Positions 8,074 through 13,841 of a stretch of DNA of 16,648 nucleotides are shown one piece after another. The stretch comes from Bacteroidales bacterium (GTDB lineage: Bacteria > Bacteroidota > Bacteroidia > Bacteroidales > UBA3824). A program made the translations under genes and the position numbers. The stretch lies in assembly GCA_017645985.1 (NCBI GenBank), contig JAGCNK010000185.1, positions 1-16,648 on the forward strand, given 5' to 3'. The notes beneath the pieces were generated by a model. The model made no database searches. It was not told where the DNA came from and was given only the letters and a program-made list of their open reading frames with translations. Within the stretch, counting starts at the first letter, position 1; every line of letters begins with the position of its first letter.

Positions 8074-8781
8074 TTAGAAGTCACCTTCAAACTTCGGTAT
8101 CTCCACCACGGGCTTGTCTTTGGCAAGGTAGAAACTCAGGTAGGTGATTTTTTTGCCCTCGCTGAGAAATCCCTGCTCGTAAAAGGTCTTGATTTGCAAA
8201 ACGGGATCTATATTGTCGGACGCATAGAGGTCGTCGGTGGCGGTGATAGGCTCTATGCCGTTGGCTTTCAGCAGCTCGCGTGTGTAATAATGCAACAGGC
8301 GGCTGTCGGTTTTAAGATGTATACGCGCACCGTCTTTGCAGATTCTGCGGTAGAGGTTGAGAAAGAAAGCCGACGTGAGACGCTTGTTCTGCTTCTTGGG
8401 CTGTGGATCGGCAAAGGTGACCCATATCTCCGACACTTCGTCCTCGCCAAAATAGTTGTTGATCATGTCTATCTTGGTACGGAGGAAACCCACGTTGTCG
8501 AGACCCTGCTCGATTGCAGTTTTTGCGCCGCGCCATATTCTTGCGCCTTTGATGTCTACGCCTATATAGTTCTTGTCGTGATTGATTTGGGCAAGTCCCA
8601 CTGTGTACTCGCCCTTGCCACAGCCGAGCTCAAGGATAAGGGGGTTCTGGTTTTTAAAAAACTCGCTGCTCCATTTACCCTTTAATAAATAAGGTGTGCT
8701 GCTGTACGAAATATCTTCGGGCTGCACCACATTTTTAAATTCCTCCATTTCGGCGAATTTGGCAAGTTTGTTTTTCGACAT
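8074..8781 (-). CDS. trmB: tRNA (guanine-N7-)-methyltransferase
   Basis: 235 residues, normal length. It transfers a methyl group from SAM to N7 of G46 in the variable loop of tRNAs. Visible motifs: SAM-binding ELGCGKGEYT (51-60), GVDIKGARIWRGA with the acidic residue at the end of strand 2 (74-86), FADPQPKK (123-130; the family's catalytic PDPWPKK block, here with Gln in place of Trp) and LKTDSRLLHYY near residue 157. It starts 9 bases after the gldH stop and is probably translated from the same mRNA. It is unrelated in function to the flanking genes, so the linkage is likely housekeeping. Confidence 0.93.
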   Translation of the reverse strand: MSKNKLAKFAEMEEFKNVVQPEDISYSSTPYLLKGKWSSEFFKNQNPLILELGCGKGEYTVGLAQINHDKNYIGVDIKGARIWRGAKTAIEQGLDNVGFLRTKIDMINNYFGEDEVSEIWVTFADPQPKKQNKRLTSAFFLNLYRRICKDGARIHLKTDSRLLHYYTRELLKANGIEPITATDDLYASDNIDPVLQIKTFYEQGFLSEGKKITYLSFYLAKDKPVVEIPKFEGDF

Positions 8782-8790
8782 TGTGCTAAA

Positions 8791-9273
8791 TTATTTGTTG
8801 TCAGACTTATGCTTGTAAATTATGATACCCACCTCGTCGATACAGGGCAGAGTTTCGAGCCTCATTCCGTGCTGAAGCGAAAATTTGTAAGTGCCAGCAG
8901 AGGGAAACCTCACACCGGTTTTGAAAGGTATCTCGTAGTCGATGATGTCGCCCATGGCGTCGCCGGTGGTGTGTCCCTGCTCGTCGGCAAAAATGCATTC
9001 GAGGGTGTCGGTCTCAACCACGTGCTGAGGCGAATATGTGTTGATAAACAGCCAGAGGTTTCTCGACTGAAAATATACGTTGCTCCTTACGGCAATCATG
9101 ATGTCGAATACCTGAGACGGGTCTTCCACCGGCACCGATATGTTGACAAGCGAATCCATATGCCACTGCATATTAGGAATTTCGACACGCTCCACAAACA
9201 CTCGGTCGCTGTTGCAGGCGGCTGTCAGCATCGCAAAAAAAACTATGGCTGCTAATATTACCTTGTTTTTCAT
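8791..9273 (-). CDS. gldH: Gliding-motility-type lipoprotein GldH
   Basis: 160 residues. The signal peptide ends in a lipobox LTAAC with Cys20 as the lipidation site. The mature part has the GldH pattern: a short segment naming the protein (IPNMQWHMDSLVNISV), a beta-rich region with LWLFINTYSP, then DIIDYEIPFKTGVRFP, and near the end FSLQHGMRLETLPCIDEVG, where GldH proteins have a conserved H-M-R and D-V-G pattern. GldH is known from Flavobacterium gliding motility but is also kept in non-gliding Bacteroidales, where its job is unclear; some link to the type IX secretion machinery is possible. The frame is open upstream to 9723, but ATG 9273 is chosen because it starts the signal peptide and follows a strong promoter. 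Confidence 0.85.
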   Translation of the reverse strand: MKNKVILAAIVFFAMLTAACNSDRVFVERVEIPNMQWHMDSLVNISVPVEDPSQVFDIMIAVRSNVYFQSRNLWLFINTYSPQHVVETDTLECIFADEQGHTTGDAMGDIIDYEIPFKTGVRFPSAGTYKFSLQHGMRLETLPCIDEVGIIIYKHKSDNK

Positions 9274-9292
9274 AATTCTAAAATAATTTCTG

Positions 9293-9324
9293 CAAATGTA
9301 ATTAATATTGTCAACCGCGCCAAA
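9293..9324 (-). promoter_or_regulatory. Promoter of the gldH-trmB-EEP unit
   Basis: Reading leftwards, TTTG (9321-9324) is followed after 20 bases by TACATTTG (9293-9300), matching both Bacteroidetes promoter elements at the expected spacing. The -7 element ends 19 bases before the gldH ATG, so the leader is very short. This is the best-formed promoter in the window. Confidence 0.7.
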
Positions 9325-9334
9325 AAAAATTACA

Positions 9335-9381
9335 ACAATTATGCGAATAATAAAACACTGCATAAAAAAACAATTACTGCG
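9335..9381 (+). repeat. Imperfect direct repeat between gldH and pgeF
   Basis: ACAATTATGCG (9335-9345) recurs as ACAATTACTGCG (9370-9381), a 35-base offset with one inserted base. The pair lies between the two divergent promoters and could be an operator. It is short and AT-rich, so coincidence is possible. Confidence 0.25.
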
Positions 9382-9392
9382 CACTTTGGAAC

Positions 9393-9400
9393 TATATTTG
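9393..9400 (+). promoter_or_regulatory. Probable pgeF promoter -7 element
   Basis: TATATTTG is an exact TAnnTTTG match, followed by C as is common in this phylum, 41 bases before the ATG at 9442. No clear TTTG -33 element is found at 19-21 bases upstream. Confidence 0.55.
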
Positions 9401-9441
9401 CTAAATCGAATGTAAGATAATTCTATTAAAGCAAAAGAAAG

Positions 9442-10227
9442 ATGTATATTAGCGAGGAACACCCGAACATATTGCAGTTCGACATATTCAAAGACGCGGT
9501 TGGAATACTCGACTTCGTTACCACGAGCCTTCCCCCCGACGACGATTCCGGCGATTTCAATATCGGATTTGCCGGAGGCGACGGCTGTGTGGAAAACCGT
9601 GTGAAACTCGCGCTCGCTCTCGGACTGACTCCCGAAAACTTTGTGTTCCAAACCCAGATTCACAAAACCAACTACCATATCGCCACCCGCGAAGATGCCG
9701 GAGCTGGCTTCTATATGAAACAAAACGCCATTGCCGACAACGACATTCTCATCACCGACCAGCCTGGTCTATGCCTTGTTACACGCTCTGCCGACTGCGT
9801 TCCTGTGCTTATGTACGCTTCCAAGCAGAAGGTGGTGGCAGCCATACATTCGGGCAGAGAGGGATGCCGTCTCGGTGTCGCACCCAAGGCTGCGCAGATT
9901 CTTCACCACAAGTTCGGAGCCGATTTCAGCGACATTCTCGTGGGCATTGGTCCGCACATCTGCAAAAACTGCTACACTGTTGACAAGGATTGCGCCGACA
10001 CCTACATGTCGCGCGAATACTTTGCTCCCGGAATAGTAGAACCCACAGAAAACGGTCAGTTCACAATCGATATGAAGAAGACCATCGTCAGCGACCTGAT
10101 GCACATCGGCATTCCCCTGGGCAACATAGAGCACAGCGGACTATGCACCAAGCACCACGCTCCGTCGTTCTACTCGGCTCGCAACGGCGACGACGCACGT
10201 TTTTGCGCCGGCATTATGCTTTTGTAA
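9442..10227 (+). CDS. pgeF: PgeF/YfiH/LACC1-family protein (purine nucleoside phosphorylase / peptidoglycan editing factor)
   Basis: 261 residues, normal length. The three zinc ligands of the family are in place: His74 in TQIHKT, Cys119 in SADCVPV and His136 in AAIHSG. IGPHICKNCYTV (169-180), GLCTKHH and the C-terminal FYSARNGDDARFCAGIML fit the family. Members have been reported as zinc-dependent purine nucleoside phosphorylase/adenosine deaminases and, in bacteria, as factors that keep wrong residues out of peptidoglycan; annotators often call them polyphenol oxidases. Odd: the usual HAGWRG after the second ligand His is HSGREG here, losing the Trp and shifting the Arg. ATG 9442 follows a good promoter; the first ~20 residues are poorly conserved in the family. 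Confidence 0.88.
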   Translation: MYISEEHPNILQFDIFKDAVGILDFVTTSLPPDDDSGDFNIGFAGGDGCVENRVKLALALGLTPENFVFQTQIHKTNYHIATREDAGAGFYMKQNAIADNDILITDQPGLCLVTRSADCVPVLMYASKQKVVAAIHSGREGCRLGVAPKAAQILHHKFGADFSDILVGIGPHICKNCYTVDKDCADTYMSREYFAPGIVEPTENGQFTIDMKKTIVSDLMHIGIPLGNIEHSGLCTKHHAPSFYSARNGDDARFCAGIMLL

Positions 10228-10246
10228 AAAATCAGCCTCCGCATAG

Positions 10247-10277
10247 TTTCATTATTCAAAAATAAAGAGTAATTTTG
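10247..10277 (+). promoter_or_regulatory. Promoter of the acidic lipoprotein gene
   Basis: TAATTTTG (10270-10277) matches TAnnTTTG exactly. A TTTC (10247-10250), one base off TTTG, lies 19 bases upstream. The ATG is at 10294, so the leader is only about 10 nt, which argues that the preceding pgeF is a separate transcription unit. Confidence 0.55.
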
Positions 10278-10293
10278 CACAAAACTATTGAAT

Positions 10294-11085
10294 ATGAAAA
10301 CTAATACCGCATTAATAGTGCTGCTCGCATTTGTGGTTTCATGCAACGGCGGCAGCCAGTCAGACAGCAAGGTAGAGGAGGTGATAACTACCAAATCGGT
10401 GCAAACAGCATCAACCTCAGGCGACACCGTGCAAAACAACATCGAAGAAGAGTCAGAGGTGGTAGCCACTACCGACTCAGTTGTGGCAGAACCTCAGCCC
10501 ACAATTCCCGAGGCTTACAGCAAATTCAACCTCGACCTGCTCGACTCAGCCACTGCCGACCTTTACGACGACCAGGACACATCTGCCGCCGAAGATTTTG
10601 CATACGAGCCGGAACCCGCAGGTGCGGATGGCAACAAATATAAAACGGCGTTTCAAACCGGAGTGTCGTTTGCCAACCATATCCACAAACGTCACCACAT
10701 TAGCGACAGCCTCCGCAGCTCGCTCAGCCATTTTTCTGAAATGATTCTCAACAACGAGCAGAAGGGCGACCCCTCGGCAGCCGCTATCATGATGGCTGGC
10801 AAATATTTCAAGATGCTGCAGATTTGCGCCGAAAGAAACACCGACGAGAAACGTCTGAAACAAGGTATCGACGGTCTCGACAACCTCCGCAGCTATATCA
10901 ACGAGGCTCTCCAATCTAACAAGGACGTAAGCACCAACCTGTTGCTGCAAAAAATTTCCGAAAAAGCTCTCTCGATCCGCAACACTTACGAGAAATGCAA
11001 CACCGACTACACCGGTCAGGCCGACAAATACCGCTCGCTTGCCGACACCATTGGCGTTATGCAGAAAAACCTTTTTGTAGAATAA
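10294..11085 (+). CDS. Lipoprotein of unknown function, acidic linker plus helical domain
   Basis: I do not recognise this 263-residue protein. It begins with a lipoprotein signal peptide (MKTN, hydrophobic stretch, lipobox VVSC with Cys17). Residues 18-110 are low-complexity, rich in Glu, Asp, Ser, Thr and Val, and look like an unfolded spacer with few Lys/Arg. From about 111 to the end the sequence looks all-helical, with repeated polar/hydrophobic patterning, two Cys (near ICAERN and EKCNTD) and no catalytic motif. A surface or periplasm-facing helical module on a long acidic tether is the simplest reading. The start is ATG 10294, not the TTG two codons earlier, because only the ATG sits right after the promoter and begins the signal peptide. 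It lies 65 bases before another lipoprotein gene, which has its own promoter. Confidence 0.8.
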   Translation: MKTNTALIVLLAFVVSCNGGSQSDSKVEEVITTKSVQTASTSGDTVQNNIEEESEVVATTDSVVAEPQPTIPEAYSKFNLDLLDSATADLYDDQDTSAAEDFAYEPEPAGADGNKYKTAFQTGVSFANHIHKRHHISDSLRSSLSHFSEMILNNEQKGDPSAAAIMMAGKYFKMLQICAERNTDEKRLKQGIDGLDNLRSYINEALQSNKDVSTNLLLQKISEKALSIRNTYEKCNTDYTGQADKYRSLADTIGVMQKNLFVE

Positions 11086-11105
11086 CACATTTTAACATTG
11101 TGTTA
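11083..11105. repeat. Perfect 7-bp inverted repeat at a stop codon
   Basis: TAACACA (11083-11089, its first three bases being the lipoprotein stop codon) pairs with TGTGTTA (11099-11105), loop 9 bases, followed by AAAATATT rather than a T run. It may be a weak terminator hairpin or an operator, since it overlaps the -33 part of the next promoter. Confidence 0.35.
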
Positions 11106-11126
11106 AAATATTAATGTGTACATTTG
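11098..11126 (+). promoter_or_regulatory. Promoter of the FKBP-comB-mnmA unit
   Basis: TACATTTG (11119-11126) is an exact TAnnTTTG element, with TTG (11098-11100) 18 bases upstream. The ATG is at 11151, giving a leader of about 20 nt. The inverted repeat at 11083-11105 overlaps the -33 element, so a repressor could act here. Confidence 0.6.
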
Positions 11127-11150
11127 CAGCGTATTAATAATTTCACTAAA

Positions 11151-11651
11151 ATGAAGACAAACAAACTGATTCTATTCGCCGCAATCATCTGCATTGCGGC
11201 TTCTTCGGCTTGCAAAAAAGAGGAACTGCAAATCGACAAAGACAAAGACCTTATTAAGGAATATCTCGAGCAGCACAACATCGAGGCCAAGACCAGAGAC
11301 CACATATACTATGTAGAAAATGTGGTTGGCACAGGCGAACAATGCGAGATGGGCGACACCGTGGCCATCAAATATACCATTTCCACTATCAAAAATCCAG
11401 ACACAATTCTGGACCAGAAGACCAACATCGCCGAGCAGATAATTCTTCCTCGCGCACTTACCACCAACACTTCTGTGCTGGCAGGCCTGCAGGTTGGATT
11501 ACCCACTATGAAGGAGGGTGGAAAAACCACTTTCTACATTCCGGCTACTTATGCCTACGGCGCCGACACGCTCAAAAACAACGAGACATACGCCAACCTG
11601 ATTTTCGACGTGGAACTCTGCGAAATTATCCATCGTGACAAACGTCATTAA
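11151..11651 (+). CDS. FKBP-type peptidyl-prolyl isomerase lipoprotein
   Basis: 166 residues. The signal peptide ends in a lipobox SSAC with Cys21, so the protein is anchored in the envelope. The rest is a single FKBP domain: GDTVAIKYT early, then the conserved core LAGLQVGLPTMKEGGKT and FYIPATYAYG, which matches the usual EGL-x-x-M-x-G-GK / IP-x-x-LAYG pattern, and a final FDVELCEI strand. It would help fold periplasmic or outer-membrane proteins at proline bonds. It is similar in layout to GldI-type lipoproteins, though shorter features do not allow that name. Its end overlaps the comB start by 17 bases, so it shares an operon with comB and mnmA. Confidence 0.9.
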   Translation: MKTNKLILFAAIICIAASSACKKEELQIDKDKDLIKEYLEQHNIEAKTRDHIYYVENVVGTGEQCEMGDTVAIKYTISTIKNPDTILDQKTNIAEQIILPRALTTNTSVLAGLQVGLPTMKEGGKTTFYIPATYAYGADTLKNNETYANLIFDVELCEIIHRDKRH

Positions 11652-12354
11652 CATAATAGCCGCGCCCGACCTCGTAAAAGGAACAAGGCAAGACGGCGTA
11701 GTGGTACTTATCGACGTTATCCGCTTTACCACCACGCTCACAACGGCACTATGCAACGGCGCGGAGTGGGTGGAGACTTACCCCGATATGGAAACGCCGC
11801 TAACGCTCAAGCCTAAGGGGTATCTCACCGCCGGAGAACGTGGTGCGCTGCGTGCCGAGGGTTTCGACTTTGGAAACTCTCCTTTGGAATTTGCCCCCGA
11901 GCTTATCAAAGACCGCAAGATAGCTTTCACCACCACCAACGGCACATACGCACAGAGCCTGGTTGACCCAGAAACGCCTATGATTGCAGGTGCTTTTGTA
12001 AACCTGTCAGCCGTGGTGGAATACCTGAGAAAACAAGACTGCGATGTAACATTCCTTTGCAGCGGCACACGCCGACAGCCTTGTTTCGAAGATTTGCTGT
12101 TTGCAGGAGCGGCGGCGGATTCCCTGAGCCGCAACTATGGCTACCAGATACTTAGCGACACCGCCAACATTGCCCTGTACCTGTATCAGGAGGCTGCTAA
12201 AATAGGACTCAAAGAGTTCTGCCTAAAGCGTTCGGCAAGAATTCAAGAATTATACACCAAACTACGCGACGATATCGACTTCACATTCCGTCAGGATATT
12301 TTCGGTTCGGTAGCCGTTAGGTTCGACAAAAACAAATTCAAACTTTCGTTATGA
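11635..12354 (+). CDS. comB: ComB-family 2-phosphosulfolactate phosphatase-like protein
   Basis: 239 residues. The ComB family is a Mg-dependent phosphatase known from coenzyme M synthesis, where it turns phosphosulfolactate into sulfolactate. Family motifs present: IDVIRFTTT (26-34), AGERG (66-70), GNSP (80-83), TTNGT (100-104), LCSGTRR (141-147) and CFEDLLFAG (150-158). The start is GTG at 11635, inside the end of the FKBP gene; no ATG lies near. The stop overlaps the mnmA ATG (ATGA). No sulfolactate synthase (ComA), sulfolactate dehydrogenase or other CoM-pathway gene is in the window, and the organism does not look like a methanogen, so the real substrate may be a different phosphate ester. 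The family assignment is firm; the substrate is not. Confidence 0.88.
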   Translation: MTNVINIIAAPDLVKGTRQDGVVVLIDVIRFTTTLTTALCNGAEWVETYPDMETPLTLKPKGYLTAGERGALRAEGFDFGNSPLEFAPELIKDRKIAFTTTNGTYAQSLVDPETPMIAGAFVNLSAVVEYLRKQDCDVTFLCSGTRRQPCFEDLLFAGAAADSLSRNYGYQILSDTANIALYLYQEAAKIGLKEFCLKRSARIQELYTKLRDDIDFTFRQDIFGSVAVRFDKNKFKLSL

Positions 12355-13535
12355 AGAAAAAAGTAGTAATCGGCCTCAGCGGAGGCGTAGACAGCGCTGT
12401 GTCGGCGCTGCTGCTAAAACAGCAGGGCTACGACGTGCACGCGCTGTTTATGATAAACTGGAAAAACAGCTCGGTGACTCTATCCGGCGACTGCGCCTGG
12501 GAAGAGGACCAGATGGTGGCGCAGATGGTGGCCAAGCAGATTGGCATTCCGCTGCACGTGGTCGACTCGTCGGAAAGGTATATGACTCACGTGGTTGACT
12601 ATATGTTCAACGAATACAGCCGTGGACGCACACCAAACCCCGACGTGCTGTGCAACCGCGAAATCAAGTTCGAGATTTTCAACCGTTACGCCCAGGAACT
12701 CGGCGCCGACTACGTGGCAACAGGCCATTACTGCCGACGCGACGAGGTAACAGGCTCCGACGGAAAAACTTACAGCCGACTTCTTGCAGGTTCAGACCCC
12801 AACAAAGACCAGAGCTATTTTCTCTGCCAGATGAGTCAGGAGCAGCTTAAGAACGTGCTCTTTCCCATTGGCGACATCATCAAGCCCGAGGTGCGCCGCA
12901 TAGCCGCCGAGGCTAAGCTCGCCTGCGCCAAACGCAAGGATTCGCAGGGCATCTGCTTTGTGGGCAAGGTAGACCTGCCTGTTTTCCTCCAGCAAAAACT
13001 GAAATCAAAGGAGGGCGACATTGTGGAAATCACCGACGACGCGTTTGTTTACCGCCGCCGCCATGATGATCCCGACGACCTTGAAGCGCTCTCTCGTCCT
13101 TATGTATACACTCCCGACGACGGATTCATCATTGCCAAGCACATCGGAGCGCAGTACTACACTATCGGACAGCGCAAGGGTCTCAACATCGGCGGACACG
13201 AAAAGCCCGTGTACGTTATCGGCACCGACATCAACAAAAACATCATCTACATAGGTATGGGCGACGAGCATCCTGGTCTGTTCCGCAAGGCTCTGTTCAT
13301 CCACAACGACGAAATTCACAACGTGCGTCCCGACCTTGCGCTCAAAGATGGCGACACTTTAAGATGCAAAGTCCGCATCCGCTACCGCCAGCCTCTGCAA
13401 GACGCCGAAGTGATCAAAACCGAAAAAGGAATGTTCATCAAGTTTGATATTCCACAAAAAAGTATCACTCCGGGACAGTTTGCAGCATGGTATTTAAACG
13501 ACGAACTGATAGGTTCGGGCGTGATTGCGAGCTGA
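12351..13535 (+). CDS. mnmA: tRNA-specific 2-thiouridylase
   Basis: 394 residues. It adds sulfur to U34 of Lys, Glu and Gln tRNAs, using ATP and a persulfide donor. Motifs in order: PP-loop SGGVDS (10-15), NPDVLCNREIKF with nucleophile Cys101, ATGHYCR (123-129), KDQSYFLCQMSQEQL (152-166), and GICFVGK with the second catalytic Cys202. The C-terminal part carries the tRNA-recognition region (YYTIGQRKGL) and the final beta-barrel (KCKVRIRYRQP, FAAWY). The ATG overlaps the comB stop by 4 bases, so its translation is probably coupled. No other thiolation partner (IscS/Tus-like) is in the window. Confidence 0.95.
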   Translation: MKKKVVIGLSGGVDSAVSALLLKQQGYDVHALFMINWKNSSVTLSGDCAWEEDQMVAQMVAKQIGIPLHVVDSSERYMTHVVDYMFNEYSRGRTPNPDVLCNREIKFEIFNRYAQELGADYVATGHYCRRDEVTGSDGKTYSRLLAGSDPNKDQSYFLCQMSQEQLKNVLFPIGDIIKPEVRRIAAEAKLACAKRKDSQGICFVGKVDLPVFLQQKLKSKEGDIVEITDDAFVYRRRHDDPDDLEALSRPYVYTPDDGFIIAKHIGAQYYTIGQRKGLNIGGHEKPVYVIGTDINKNIIYIGMGDEHPGLFRKALFIHNDEIHNVRPDLALKDGDTLRCKVRIRYRQPLQDAEVIKTEKGMFIKFDIPQKSITPGQFAAWYLNDELIGSGVIAS

Positions 13536-13717
13536 CAACGCACACCGTCCACAATAGTCTGTGAACAAATTTATGTAACGTCATCAAAAAAATGTAACAT
13601 CGATTTTCAACGATGAAACAAGCCAAAGACGCTATGAAACAACCGAAATTTCTTTTACTTGAAACGTATTAAAAGTTATCTGTAACAAAAATATTAGGTC
13701 AGCACTTTAGGACGATA
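13536..13717. other. Non-coding part of the mnmA-kinase gap
   Basis: No convincing gene is seen. TGTAAC occurs at 13574-13579, 13593-13598 and 13681-13686, the first two 19 bases apart and both preceded by a T-A-T or A-A-T context. CATCG (13598-13602) and CGATG (13611-13615) could form a weak hairpin. A 17-codon frame from ATG 13613 exists, with a repeated ATGAAACAA, but nothing supports its translation. No terminator follows mnmA directly. Confidence 0.4.
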
Positions 13718-13725
13718 TATATTTG
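13718..13725 (+). promoter_or_regulatory. Promoter -7 element of the candidate small RNA
   Basis: TATATTTG, followed by CACATCG, is an exact match to the Bacteroidetes -7 consensus. The nearest gene in this direction is pgk, almost 2 kb away, and a terminator closes the region after about 85 bases. No TTTG is seen at -33. Confidence 0.55.
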
Positions 13726-13729
13726 CACA

Positions 13730-13811
13730 TCGTTTAAAAGTATTGATTTAAGTATTAATAGGTTAGAGTAAAAGGAAAAGCCGCCCGTAGTGATTACGCG
13801 CGGCTTTTTTT
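13730..13811 (+). ncRNA. Candidate small RNA (about 82 nt)
   Basis: A promoter element is followed by an AU-rich stretch with no start codon leading to a usable frame, then by a strong intrinsic terminator. The 5' part holds an imperfect direct repeat, AAGTATTGAT (13738-13747) and AAGTATTAAT (13750-13759), 12 bases apart, which would be single-stranded and could bind target mRNAs. The 3' part is the GC-rich hairpin plus U tract. The start is approximate. It does not resemble a known RNA family that I recognise. An alternative is an mRNA fragment whose gene has decayed, or a terminator serving only the convergent kinase. Confidence 0.5.
13776..13811 (+). terminator. Strong intrinsic terminator
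   Basis: The stem AAAAGCCGC (13776-13784) pairs with GCGGCTTTT (13800-13808), then a C-C mismatch, then CGTA (13786-13789) with TACG (13795-13798), loop GTGAT. A run of seven T (13805-13811) follows on the plus strand. On the minus strand the T run is only four bases, so it may also stop kinase transcripts, whose stop codon is 34 bases upstream in that direction. Confidence 0.8.
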
Positions 13812-13841
13812 GGTATACTAAAAAACTTAAATAATGAAAAG

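Noticed and set aside
9274..9723. 150-residue N-terminal extension of gldH
   Set aside because: It runs across the promoter region and into the antisense of pgeF; the signal peptide begins at ATG 9273.
13613..13666. 17-codon frame after mnmA
   Set aside because: Too short, no promoter or ribosome-binding context, and no recognisable peptide type.
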